NCBI RefSeq assembly: GCF_037094685.1
Contig: NZ_CP146614.1
Location: 4,216,001 to 4,280,000 of the forward strand
Origin: Massilia sp. METH4
GTDB lineage: Bacteria > Pseudomonadota > Gammaproteobacteria > Burkholderiales > Burkholderiaceae_D
Direction: 5' to 3'
DNA: 64,000 nt
The position numbers were made by a program, and so were the translations under genes. Numbering within the stretch: position 1 is the first letter of the stretch; each line of letters starts with the position of its first letter. This document shows positions 1-8,759 of this stretch, in pieces. The notes below the pieces were generated by a model. It was not told the origin of the DNA. It did not search any database and worked only from the letters and a program-made list of their open reading frames with translations.

Positions 1-1
1 G

Positions 2-1360
2 ATATATAGCTTCGACCTTTTGCCGGAGCAGGGGCACGAACGCCCGGCGTTCATCAACCTGCAGCAGTATTATGTGGAAGGCTATCTGCAGGAGCGTGCC
101 CAGAAACTGCCGTCCCTGGACCTGCGCTGGAGCAGCAGGGTGACGGGTCTTACCCAGAATGCCGACGGCGTGACCCTGACCGTATCCGCGCCTGACCGCG
201 AGTATGCGCTGCGTGCGCAATACGTGGTGGCGGCCGATGGCGGCCGCAGCGCCATCCGCGGCTTCCTCGGCCTCGAAAGCAAGGGACGCGTGTTCCAGGA
301 CCGTTTCCTGATCGCCGACGTGAAGATGACGGCCGAGTTCCCGTCGGAGCGCTGGTTCTGGTTCGATCCGCCGTTCCACCGTGGTCAATCGGTGCTGCTG
401 CACCGCCAGCCCGACGATGTGTGGCGCATCGACTTCCAGCTGGGCTGGGATGCCGACCCGGTTGCCGAGCGCGCGCCCGAGCGCGTGATCCCACGCATCC
501 AGGCCCTGCTCGGCAAGGAGGTCGACTTCACGCTGGAATGGGTCAGCATCTACACGTTCTGCTGCCTGCGTATGGACAAATTCCGCCATGGCCGCGTGCT
601 GTTCGCCGGCGATTCGGCTCATGGTGTTTCGCCGTTCGGCGCCCGCGGCGCCAACAGCGGTGTACAGGATGCCGACAACCTGGCGTGGAAACTACGCTTA
701 GTCCTGCAGGGTAAGGCGCCCGATGCGCTGCTCGACACGTATGGCAGCGAGCGCGAATACGCGGCCGACGAGAACATCCTGAACTCCACGCGAGCAACCG
801 ACTTTATCACGCCCAAGAGCGCTGTGAGCCGGCTGTTCCGTGACGCGACGCTGCAACTGGCGCGCGACCATGCGTTTGCGCGCAAGATGGTCAACAGCGG
901 ACGGCTTTCGCTGCCTTCGGTGTATAGCGATTCGCTGTTGAACACGCCCGACGTGCAACCATTCGCCACCGCGTTGCGTCCTGGCGCGCCGGCCGCCGAT
1001 GCCCCGGTTGCCATCGATGGCGCACCGGACTGGCTGCTGCGGCGGGTCGGCGACGACTTCACTGGCATCTACTTTGCTGGCAGCCACATCGACGCCGAGG
1101 TACTGCGCCGGTGCGCCTGCCTTGCCGAAGCGGACGTTCCGATGCGCACGCTGGTCGTGGTGGCACCGGGCACGTCTGCCGGACCGGGCATGCTGGCCGA
1201 TACCGAAGGTCTGGTGCGCCAGCGCTACGGGGCACAACCGGGCAGCTTCTACCTGCTGCGCCCCGACCAGCACGTATGCGCGCGCTGGCGTGAATTCGAT
1301 GAGACGGCTGTCCGCCAAGCCATTGCCCGAGCCACCTGCAACGTGAAGGAAACAGCATGA
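2..1360 (+). CDS. FAD-dependent aromatic monooxygenase, 5' end cut by window edge
   Basis: The reading frame is already open at base 2, so the N-terminal Rossmann FAD motif lies outside the window. Visible are the DG-type motif (VVAADGGRSAIRGFLGL), the second FAD motif (LFAGDSAHGVSPFGARGANSG) and a C-terminal thioredoxin-like extension typical of the phenol hydroxylase/MhpA branch of class A flavoprotein monooxygenases. These enzymes use NAD(P)H and O2 to hydroxylate phenolic rings in the cytoplasm. About 100 residues are probably missing. The stop overlaps the start of a DUF2783 gene (ATGA), a pairing often seen with this branch. The substrate cannot be read from the sequence; a hydroxylated benzoate or phenylpropanoid is a reasonable guess. 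The family is secure, the substrate is not. Confidence 0.9.
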   Translation: MYSFDLLPEQGHERPAFINLQQYYVEGYLQERAQKLPSLDLRWSSRVTGLTQNADGVTLTVSAPDREYALRAQYVVAADGGRSAIRGFLGLESKGRVFQDRFLIADVKMTAEFPSERWFWFDPPFHRGQSVLLHRQPDDVWRIDFQLGWDADPVAERAPERVIPRIQALLGKEVDFTLEWVSIYTFCCLRMDKFRHGRVLFAGDSAHGVSPFGARGANSGVQDADNLAWKLRLVLQGKAPDALLDTYGSEREYAADENILNSTRATDFITPKSAVSRLFRDATLQLARDHAFARKMVNSGRLSLPSVYSDSLLNTPDVQPFATALRPGAPAADAPVAIDGAPDWLLRRVGDDFTGIYFAGSHIDAEVLRRCACLAEADVPMRTLVVVAPGTSAGPGMLADTEGLVRQRYGAQPGSFYLLRPDQHVCARWREFDETAVRQAIARATCNVKETA

Positions 1361-1569
1361 ACTCGCGTCTGAACCTCGACAGCAACCTGGCCGCGCCGGA
1401 TGACTTCTACGAAGCGCTGATCGACGCCCACCAGGAACTCGATGACGAGCAAAGCAAGATGTTGAATGCGCAACTGGTCCTGCTGCTGTCGAACCACATC
1501 GGCAACCTGGCGGTCTTGCTGGAAGCCCTTGCAATCGCGCGGGCAAACGCCGGCGTACAACCACGTTGA
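1357..1569 (+). CDS. DUF2783 small protein coupled to the monooxygenase
   Basis: A 70-residue acidic protein whose ATG overlaps the upstream stop codon, so the two genes are translationally coupled. The pattern DDFYEALIDAHQELDDEQS, then a leucine-rich helix with NHIGNLAVLLEAL, matches my recollection of DUF2783. That is a family of about 60-70 residues found almost only next to FAD-dependent aromatic monooxygenases. No catalytic motif or signal peptide is visible. It is probably a cytosolic accessory or stabilising partner of the monooxygenase, which is inference from the constant neighbourhood. Confidence 0.8.
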   Translation: MNSRLNLDSNLAAPDDFYEALIDAHQELDDEQSKMLNAQLVLLLSNHIGNLAVLLEALAIARANAGVQPR

Positions 1570-1680
1570 AACAAGGGGCGCAGTACGCAGCCCGGGCATG
1601 CTCTCTTAGAAGTTATGCTATTTACTCGCGCGCCCATCTGCCCATCAATCCGCCGTGGAAGCTCTGGCGAAGTCGGTATC

Positions 1681-2232
1681 ATGTACAGTTCCATTATCAC
1701 TACCGCACAGGCAGCGAAGCTCCTCGGAGTGTCGCCTAGAACGGCCCAACTGTGGATAGAAAGCGGGGAAATCCCGTCGTGGAAGACCCCGGGCGGCCAT
1801 CGTCGCGTGTTCCTGTCCGACGTGCTGTCGTTGCTGGCCTGCGTCGACCCTGGACAGCCGGCACCTCCAGTAGTCTGCGTCCTTGCCGACGAACGTCGCC
1901 ATGCAATGTGGACCGGTGCATTGAAGCGCCTCCGCGTCGGTAGCATCGCCTGTTTCGACGACCCTATCGCCGCAGCAGTGGCAATGGGCGCAGCAGTGCC
2001 GGAGGTGCTGCTGGTGCATGCGGAAACGGCCGACGACCTTCGCCCGGCTTTCCTCACGTCGCTACGGGCTGTCAGGCTGTTGGATCGCCTTCGCATCGTC
2101 GTTGCCACCCATCTTTCACCCGAGGTCGTTCACAAATTGCTGGTTCCGGCCCTGGCCTGTGAAACGGTCCAGCTCGACGAATCGACAGTGGATCTCGCCC
2201 CCAATCTTGGAGGGCTGTCGTGTTTCCGTTAA
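1681..2232 (+). CDS. Excisionase/MerR-type HTH DNA-binding protein
   Basis: A protein of 183 residues. Residues 5-50 form a winged HTH of the excisionase (HTH_17/MerR-like) type: ITTAQAAKLLGVSPRTAQLW, then IESGEIPSWKTPGGHRR. The rest (about 60-170) resembles a degenerate receiver-like alpha/beta domain (VVCVLADERRHAMW; EVLLVHAETADDLRP), but I see no clear phospho-acceptor aspartate pocket. It is likely a one-component transcriptional regulator. The frame stays open back to an ATG at 1615, but the start at 1681 puts the HTH at the N-terminus as usual. Its target is unknown; the FAD monooxygenase pair upstream and the sulfatase downstream are both on the same strand. Confidence 0.7.
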   Translation: MYSSIITTAQAAKLLGVSPRTAQLWIESGEIPSWKTPGGHRRVFLSDVLSLLACVDPGQPAPPVVCVLADERRHAMWTGALKRLRVGSIACFDDPIAAAVAMGAAVPEVLLVHAETADDLRPAFLTSLRAVRLLDRLRIVVATHLSPEVVHKLLVPALACETVQLDESTVDLAPNLGGLSCFR

Positions 2233-3118
2233 ACGCATCGTTCAACAGGCACCAGCAGGCATGGGCGTCTCGTATATCGCTACCTATCGCAACGGCATCC
2301 GCGCGACACTGGCGGCCAGCCGCCTGGGTGTAGTCCGTTACCAGCCCATGCCGGATTGCGACGCAAGCCAGGACTTCTACCGTACTACGGCATTCTTTCA
2401 TTTATCGCCAATTCGCCGCCGGTGCCGTATACGCACCTGCGCGCGCATTGGATTATGACCGAAAGGGTGCGGCACGATCCGCACCCTCGAAAAAGAATTG
2501 CCGGAGGCATTGCCGCCATACCGCCAGGTTTCGAGCCATCCCGACATGCCTGCAACCCAGTGAAGGGTTGCGGCATCAACGTGTCGGTCAACAGAACTGC
2601 GCGGCGCAGTCCCGCCGCCTGCTGAAGAAACGGATCAGTAAGCCTCGTTGCCTGATCACCTTGACGGCTTTGTCTGCTTTCAAGGGACTGGTCGCCACGC
2701 TCGGCATCCTGCACATGCCATCGGTATTCGGTATTGACGGCAACAGCGGTGGTCACGGCAACGGAGACGACTCGCCCAGCTTGGAGCGATTTTACGCGGT
2801 GGCATCGATCGACACAGAAGGCCAGTCGCCTGCGATCGGCCGGTTCACCGCCGTTTGCGCCTGGTTGTCGATTCCTTGCACAGACGTGGGACTGGGCTTT
2901 TCAGAATCCCCGCTCAAGTCCAACGCCTTGACCAGTTCATCAACCGAACGGGTCGAGCTCCATTCGCGGCAGTACCGAAAAGCGCATACCGCCATGCGAT
3001 TAACGCGCTTAGTGTTCGACGTTTCGGGAATATAGAATTGGGGCACCATAACAACGAGGCCGACTCGGCGCGAGCAGCACAGCAGTCGTGCTTGCCGCCC
3101 TCGGGCCAGATCGATCTG
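2233..3118. other. 886-base gap without a convincing gene
   Basis: Several open frames cross the gap but none has a recognisable domain. Two inverted repeats are visible: an 8-bp stem with a 6-base loop at 2465-2486 (arms GGGTGCGG and CCGCACCC), and a 7-bp-arm palindrome at 2596-2610 (ACTGCGC-G-GCGCAGT). The first could be a weak terminator for the HTH gene, but it lacks a T-tract on the plus strand. The gap probably also holds the sulfatase promoter. Confidence 0.5.
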
Positions 3119-4837
3119 ATGACTTCCAGGCGTTCCTTCCTTACTGCCTCTGCCATAGCAGGACTGTTTCCACTGGTTTCCTGCAGTTCCAGTTCCAGTT
3201 ACTCCCGTCCCAACATCGTGCTGATCGTGCTAGACGATGTGGGCTTCTCCGATCTTGGCCCTTATGGATCGGAGATCCGGACGCCGGCGATCAGCAGCCT
3301 CGCGAACGAAGGCGTGCGCTTCAACCGGTTCGACACCAAGGCGATCTGCTCGCCTACCCGTGCATCGCTGCTGACCGGGTGCAATCCGCAAACGGTCCGG
3401 ATGGCCGACTTGCCGGTGCCAAGTCCGGATCCGGCCAACACGACGAAGTATCGCGGCGAGCTTCCCGAAAATGCGCGCACGCTGGGCCAGGTGCTCAAGG
3501 ATGCCGGCTACTTCACGGCCGCATTCGGCAAGTGGCATCTTGCCCCCGGCAAGGAAGACGGCAAGCCTGGCAACAATGCCTCCTGGCCTCTGCAGCGCGG
3601 CTTCGACTATTTCTACGGGTTTGCGGCCGGCTGGACGGACCAGTACCATCCGAATCTCGTGGAAGGAAACTCGGTCGTGCCGGTGCCGATGCGAGCGGGC
3701 TATCACCTATCTGTCGACCTGGTTGACAGGGCTATCGCGAAGATCAGCGGCAACAAGACGGCAAACCCTGGTCAGCCTTTTTTCACATACCTTGCATTCG
3801 GGGCGGGGCACTCGCCGATCCAGGTGCCACGCGCCTATATTGACCGGTACGCGGGCGTTTACGAAAAGGGGTGGGATGTGTTGCGCCAGGAGCGCTTCAA
3901 CCGCATGCAGGCCATTCCCGGCCTGTTGCCGCCAACTACGAAACTGCCCGCGCGCAACACGGGCGACCGCGCCTGGAGCGATTTGACCGAGGACGAGCAG
4001 GTCGTGTTCGCGCGCTTCATGGCCACCTACGCCGGCTTCATTGAGCACACGGACGAACAGATCGGCCGTCTGGTCAGCCACCTGAAGTCGACGGGCGACT
4101 ACGACAATACGGTGTTTGTCGTCCTGTCCGACAACGGCGCGGCGAACGAGGCAGGACAGGTCGGCGCGTTCGAGCGGCTGTACTGGCCGAACACGCTCAC
4201 GCCCGCGCAGATGCGGGCGCGGCTCGACGAACTGGGCACCGACAAGACGCAGTCGCAGTACCAGCGGCCCTGGGCCATGCTGGGTAACACGCCGTTCCGG
4301 CGTTACAAGCTCTGGCCCCATGCCGGGGGCGTGCGCACCCCACTCGTGCTGAGCTGGGCAAACCGCATCGCGTCGCCGGGCACGGTGCGGCAGCAGTACC
4401 TGGATGTAAGCGACCTGGCGCCCACGCTGGCGGAACTGGCCGGCACGTCATTCCCGACGGCCGTCAATGGCGTGGCGCAGATACCGGTGGCAGGCAATTC
4501 GATCGAGCCGGTGTTGCGCGATCCACAGGCAAACGGTCGCGATGTACAATTCTTCGAGATGCGCGGCAACCGTGCCATCACGTCCGGCAAGTGGAAGGCG
4601 GTGGCGATCCACACGTATGGGCAGGATTTTTCGAAGGATAGGTGGGAACTGTTCGATCTGGCCAACGACTTCGCAGAATCGACCAACGTGGCCGCGGTCT
4701 ACCCCGCTAAGCTAGAGGAGCTCAAGCAACTGTGGGCCTCGGAAGCAGCGAAGTACAGCATGCCCGCCCTTTCCGATCCGCCGGCCTCCACGGTATACCT
4801 GAACGATTATGGAGATGCGCTGCTTGAAACACCGTGA
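3119..4837 (+). CDS. Exported type I sulfatase (arylsulfatase family)
   Basis: A protein of 572 residues from the ATG at 3119. The frame is open further upstream, but only this start gives a proper export signal: twin arginines (SRRSFLTA) followed by a lipobox-like LVSC at 19-22, suggesting a Tat-exported lipoprotein. The alkaline-phosphatase-fold sulfatase core begins with PNIVLIVLDDVGFSDLG (metal Asp39/Asp40). It carries the C-type formylglycine signature CSPTR at 77-81, so Cys77 is the residue oxidised to formylglycine. Sulfatases hydrolyse sulfate esters. Here the protein would sit in the periplasm or on a membrane. The last 29 bases overlap the formylglycine-generating enzyme gene, which strongly supports an active, maturation-dependent sulfatase. 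Substrate unknown; an aryl or steroid sulfate is possible. Confidence 0.93.
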   Translation: MTSRRSFLTASAIAGLFPLVSCSSSSSYSRPNIVLIVLDDVGFSDLGPYGSEIRTPAISSLANEGVRFNRFDTKAICSPTRASLLTGCNPQTVRMADLPVPSPDPANTTKYRGELPENARTLGQVLKDAGYFTAAFGKWHLAPGKEDGKPGNNASWPLQRGFDYFYGFAAGWTDQYHPNLVEGNSVVPVPMRAGYHLSVDLVDRAIAKISGNKTANPGQPFFTYLAFGAGHSPIQVPRAYIDRYAGVYEKGWDVLRQERFNRMQAIPGLLPPTTKLPARNTGDRAWSDLTEDEQVVFARFMATYAGFIEHTDEQIGRLVSHLKSTGDYDNTVFVVLSDNGAANEAGQVGAFERLYWPNTLTPAQMRARLDELGTDKTQSQYQRPWAMLGNTPFRRYKLWPHAGGVRTPLVLSWANRIASPGTVRQQYLDVSDLAPTLAELAGTSFPTAVNGVAQIPVAGNSIEPVLRDPQANGRDVQFFEMRGNRAITSGKWKAVAIHTYGQDFSKDRWELFDLANDFAESTNVAAVYPAKLEELKQLWASEAAKYSMPALSDPPASTVYLNDYGDALLETP

Positions 4838-5795
4838 ACACGATGATGGCCAGCCCCCCGGTATGGTCCGGGTTCCCGCCGCGACGTTCTCGATGGGCTC
4901 GGATACGGCGTATGAGGAGGAGCGTCCGCGGCGCAGGGTCGCCGTCGATGGCTTCTGGATTGACAGGACGCCCGTGACCAATAACCAGTTCGCGGCCTTC
5001 GTCGCCGCGACAGGGTACGTCACATTGGCGGAAATCGCGCCCGACCCGGGCATGTATCCTGGGTTGCAGCCCGAACAGTGCGTCGCGGGCTCTGCGGTGT
5101 TTGTGGCGCCGGCCGGCCCGGTACCGCTTTCGCAACCCGACGCTTGGTGGCGCTGGGTGATCGGGGCAAACTGGCAGCACCCGGCTGGGCCCAGGTCGTC
5201 GATCGAAGGCATTGGCGACCATCCGGTCGTGCACATCGCGCACCAGGATGCCGCCGCCTACGCACGATGGGCAGGCAAGTCGCTGCCCACCGAGGCGGAG
5301 TGGGAACTCGCGGCAGGCGGGGGCCTGGACGGCACCGCGTTCCCATGGGGCGAGGAACTGGCGCCTGATGGCAAAGGCATGTGCAATCACTGGCACGGCG
5401 AATTCCCCTGGCAGGACCTGAAGCCACCCGGCGCGGCAAGGACGTCCGCCGTTGGATCCTTCCCGCCAAACTGCTACGGCATCGTCGACATGATCGGCAA
5501 CGTGTGGGAATGGACCGACGACTGGTATGGACTGGCGCAGCCGAATTCTGGTCGGGCCTGCTGCGTGCCGCGTAACCCGCGCGGCAGCAGCCGCGACGAC
5601 AGCATCGATCACGACTGGGGCGGAGCGGTACCGCGCAAGGTACTGAAGGGCGGCTCGCACCTGTGCGCGCCGAACTACTGTGAACGATACCGGCCGTCCG
5701 CCCGGATTCCGCAGCCGGTCGATACGACGACAAGCCATGTGGGATTCCGCTGCGTACTGAGGGGACCGGCTTGGCACAATCAAGACTGGCATTAA
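4809..5795 (+). CDS. Formylglycine-generating enzyme (SUMF1 family)
   Basis: A protein of 328 residues that would oxidise the active-site cysteine of the adjacent sulfatase to C-alpha-formylglycine, using O2 and copper. The fold signature is complete: MVRVPAATFSMGSD near the N-terminus, KSLPTEAEWELAAGGG, NVWEWTDDWYG, and the catalytic pair in GGSHLCAPNYCERYR (Cys286 and Cys291) before the terminal GFRC. No signal peptide is visible, so maturation would occur in the cytoplasm before Tat export, which fits the sulfatase's twin-arginine signal. The gene starts inside the sulfatase gene (29-base overlap); an ATG two codons later is an alternative start. The pair is a self-contained sulfatase plus activator unit. 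Confidence 0.93.
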   Translation: MEMRCLKHREHDDGQPPGMVRVPAATFSMGSDTAYEEERPRRRVAVDGFWIDRTPVTNNQFAAFVAATGYVTLAEIAPDPGMYPGLQPEQCVAGSAVFVAPAGPVPLSQPDAWWRWVIGANWQHPAGPRSSIEGIGDHPVVHIAHQDAAAYARWAGKSLPTEAEWELAAGGGLDGTAFPWGEELAPDGKGMCNHWHGEFPWQDLKPPGAARTSAVGSFPPNCYGIVDMIGNVWEWTDDWYGLAQPNSGRACCVPRNPRGSSRDDSIDHDWGGAVPRKVLKGGSHLCAPNYCERYRPSARIPQPVDTTTSHVGFRCVLRGPAWHNQDWH

Positions 5796-6008
5796 CTGCT
5801 GTGCGATTGCCCACCAATGTGATACGAGCCAAATGGTACAGTACGTTCCAAGCAGGCAAAACCATCAGGGGCGATGAATTCATCGTGCTGCTCCAGGAGC
5901 TTGGAGCCGGCTTCGCTGCCGTCACCTACACCGCGCTCTCGATGGCGGAGCCGTCAGGCACGGCGTTGGCGCAACCAATCCGCACCCCTGGACAGTCACG
6001 CTGCGTGG

Positions 6009-6139
6009 ATCGAGCACCTGGTGCAGGCCGGAGCGTGATGCTGCCCGCGAACCACGTATTCCCACCGGCCGGCCTCGCTTTCATGTTCGCGGCCGTGCCG
6101 ATCTTGTTGACGTCGAAACCGACGTGCATTGCCGATACG
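6009..6139 (+). pseudogene. Frameshifted remnant of an EmrB/DHA2 transporter C-terminus
   Basis: Translation of 6032-6139 gives SVMLPANHVFPPAGLAF, then a stretch ending KPTCIADT. This aligns without gaps to the C-terminus of the intact EmrB encoded at 13163-14737 (SVMLATNQVFLWAGLAF ... KPTRVADT), with 21 of 36 residues identical by hand count. Just upstream, another frame (from 6009) reads IEHLVQAG, matching IEQLVQG of EmrB, so a frameshift separates the two parts. Weaker similarity may extend left to about 5908. No start codon, transmembrane body or ribosome site remains. It lies in the 500-base gap between the formylglycine-generating enzyme and the c-di-GMP gene, in opposite orientation to the intact copy. 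Confidence 0.7.
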
Positions 6140-6305
6140 ACACTCGCTAAGTTCGATGAATCTAGCAGGCGCAGCGAAGGCTTTCCTGTACAGCGCCTTA
6201 CGGCTGCCGTCACGACAGCATGTTCGACTCTGCAGCGGGTCATCGGCTTCCGTTACACCCTTTTTCATGGCGTGCAGCGTTCTGGCCGGATGACACGGCA
6301 AAATG

Positions 6306-8612
6306 TTACGCAGCAAGCTTCATCGGTGGGTTTTTCTTCAGCAGCGCAACAACTTCGGGCAGCGGAACCGGCCTGCAGTACAGGTAGCCCTGCATGCACG
6401 GGGCTCCGTGCATCGCCAGGAATCGTGCCTGTTCCACGGTCTCGATGCCTTCCGCGACGACACGCAAGCCCAGGTGGCCGGCCATCGCCAGGATCGACTG
6501 GACGATCGCCATGCCATTGGCATCATGGGGCATGTCGCGCATGAAGCTCCTGTCGATCTTCAGTTCGTAAAGCGGCATCTTGCGCAGATAAGCCAGGTTT
6601 GAATAACCAGTACCGAAGTCGTCGATCGAGAAGCGGATGCCCAACGTTGTCAAGTCGCCCATGCGAGTCACGGTTTCATCAAGGTTGTCGACCAGTAAGC
6701 CTTCGGTGACTTCGAGGATCAACTGTTGCGGCCGCATCCCGGTTTCAAGCAGCGTAGCCTTAACGCTGGAGACAAAATCGGGCTCGCGAAACTGGCGCGG
6801 GCTGACGTTTACCGATAATGGCAACGGGCAGCCTGCTGCGTCCAGCTCTCGCCAGGCCAGGCAAGCCTGGCGCAGCACCCATGCACCGAGCGGTACGATC
6901 AGTCCGGTTGCCTCCGCGACTGGAATGAACACGTCAGGTGGCGTCATCGTGCCATCGGCACGGCGCCAGCGCAGCAGTGTCTCGGCCCCGACCGGAGTGC
7001 CATCCGGGGCGACCTGCAGTTGCAGATGCAGTGCCAACTCATCGTTCTGCATTGCGCTGAGCAGGTCGCGCTCGAGCGTCAGCGCCTGTTCGGCACTGGC
7101 CAGCATCGTCGGTTGAAACAGCGCCACCCCCTTGCGCCCGGCTGCCTTGGCATGGTACATGGCCGTGTCGGCTTCACGGAGCAGATCCTGGACGGTTTGC
7201 CCCGCCCGCGTCGGCAGCGCCACCCCGATACTGCCTGACGAATGGTAGAACTGCCCGTCGATGGTGAGGGGTTCGCGCAGTGCCGCGCACACCTGATCCG
7301 CCAGCCGGAGCGCAGAAGTGGTTGCGACGCTCTCGTCGTTGCCCAGGTCTTCAAGCAGCACGACGAACTCGTCGCCGCCGAGGCGTGCTACCGTGTCACC
7401 CTTCCGCACCGAGCTGGACAATCGGGCCGCCACGTGCCTGAGCAGCGCGTCGCCTGTGGCGTGGCCGCGCGCATCGTTGACATGCTTGAAATTGTCGAGG
7501 TCGATGAACAGCACGCTGCCCAGGCCGCGTCCGGCATGCGCCTTCGCTACCAGCGCATCGAGGCGTTCCATCAGCAGGCGCCGGTTCGGGAGCCCGGTCA
7601 GTACGTCGAAGAACGCCAGTTGGTGGACCGCATTGGCGGCGCGGCGCTGTTCGGTGATGTCGCGCGCGATCGAGACCCAGTGTGTGATTGGCCCTGCCTC
7701 GCCCGCGAAAGGCACCATGTCCAGCTCGATCCAGTAAGGGGCACCAGCCTTTGTATAGTGCACCGTCTGGACAGACACCGGTTCGTACCGCGCCATCGCA
7801 TCGACAACGGTCGCGATCGCGACAGGATCGGTATCCGGACCGTGCAGCATGCGCATGCTGCGACCGATGATCTCATCGGCGCGGTAGCCGCTGCGGCGCT
7901 CGAAGGCAGCGTTGGCAAAGATCACCGGCTGCACGGTTCCGCGGCCATCGACCGCCTTGACGATCAGGACCATCTCGTTCAGGCCGGCGAGCGCCGCCGA
8001 CGTGAGTTGTAGTTCGCAGTTCAATGCGTGCAGTGCGGCCTGTCTTTCTTCCAGCGAGCCGGTGACCGTGCGTGCGTGGTCCAGCGAACGCGACAAGCCC
8101 TTGAGCATGGTGTCACACGTCAGCGTGACAAGGGCGGCGATACAAGTGAAGTTCACGGTAAGGATGAACACACCCTGCACTGCATGGGGTGGGTAGCCTG
8201 CGACAGCCAGGACGCTGAATCCGGCCAGACCGAGAACCAGGACGGTGCCCGCGGCCGCCGCAAGTGAGATCAGCGCCGGACGCACGCCGAGAAAGATCAC
8301 TGCCATGATCGGCAGCGCCATCAGCATGTAACAGATGCCGAAGGCATCGATCGTGATCATCGACAGGACTGACACGCCGTAAATGAGAGCGAGAAAACAC
8401 CATACACGGACGGCGTAGGGGAGGCGGCGCAGGCGCCAGATCACGAAGACGGTGCCGAGGGCGACCGTATCGATCAGAACGATCTGGTTCAGGCCGTGGT
8501 GAAGAGCAAGCGCCATGGTCGGGAGTGCAGTCACGAGCGTCAGCATCTGCACGATCGACATGACTGATTTAAAAATGCGCACACGCCATTGCGCGATATC
8601 GTTGAAGTCCAT
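6306..8612 (-). CDS. Membrane PAS-GGDEF-EAL c-di-GMP turnover protein
   Basis: A protein of 768 residues. Residues 1-170 contain about five hydrophobic helices. A PAS domain (about 210-320, ending in the PAC-like HWVSIARDITEQRR) is followed by a GGDEF domain with intact GGDEF at 412-416 and an inhibitory RxxD site at 403-406. The EAL domain has ETLLRW at 544-549 (EAL reads ETL, but the catalytic Glu is kept), DDFGTG at 664-669, Lys685 in KIDRS and EGIET at 721. Both the cyclase and the phosphodiesterase could therefore be active. It would make and/or degrade c-di-GMP at the inner membrane in response to a PAS-bound signal. It is the first of three minus-strand signalling genes. Confidence 0.93.
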   Translation of the reverse strand: MDFNDIAQWRVRIFKSVMSIVQMLTLVTALPTMALALHHGLNQIVLIDTVALGTVFVIWRLRRLPYAVRVWCFLALIYGVSVLSMITIDAFGICYMLMALPIMAVIFLGVRPALISLAAAAGTVLVLGLAGFSVLAVAGYPPHAVQGVFILTVNFTCIAALVTLTCDTMLKGLSRSLDHARTVTGSLEERQAALHALNCELQLTSAALAGLNEMVLIVKAVDGRGTVQPVIFANAAFERRSGYRADEIIGRSMRMLHGPDTDPVAIATVVDAMARYEPVSVQTVHYTKAGAPYWIELDMVPFAGEAGPITHWVSIARDITEQRRAANAVHQLAFFDVLTGLPNRRLLMERLDALVAKAHAGRGLGSVLFIDLDNFKHVNDARGHATGDALLRHVAARLSSSVRKGDTVARLGGDEFVVLLEDLGNDESVATTSALRLADQVCAALREPLTIDGQFYHSSGSIGVALPTRAGQTVQDLLREADTAMYHAKAAGRKGVALFQPTMLASAEQALTLERDLLSAMQNDELALHLQLQVAPDGTPVGAETLLRWRRADGTMTPPDVFIPVAEATGLIVPLGAWVLRQACLAWRELDAAGCPLPLSVNVSPRQFREPDFVSSVKATLLETGMRPQQLILEVTEGLLVDNLDETVTRMGDLTTLGIRFSIDDFGTGYSNLAYLRKMPLYELKIDRSFMRDMPHDANGMAIVQSILAMAGHLGLRVVAEGIETVEQARFLAMHGAPCMQGYLYCRPVPLPEVVALLKKNPPMKLAA

Positions 8613-8759
8613 CGTGAATTCTTTCTTGAATGACCGTGCCCGCCTTCGGGAGCCATCAGCTGCGGTTGACTGCCACGGCCATCATTGAATGGGGCTCGCC
8701 ATCACACGCCGTGCAATGACGCTGGGTGGCCGGCTCGCCACAGGTTGCGGGATGTCTGG

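Noticed and set aside
2465-2486. Hairpin GGGTGCGG/CCGCACCC as an intrinsic terminator
   Set aside because: It is followed by A-rich rather than T-rich sequence on the plus strand, so I list it only as an inverted repeat within the gap.
2855-3118. N-terminal extension of the sulfatase
   Set aside because: The export signal begins at 3119; the extension has no homologous feature and would bury the twin-arginine signal.
5771-6544. Open frame of 257 codons on the plus strand
   Set aside because: Its middle is a frameshifted EmrB fragment and its end is antisense to the GGDEF-EAL gene. There is no start signal or complete domain.
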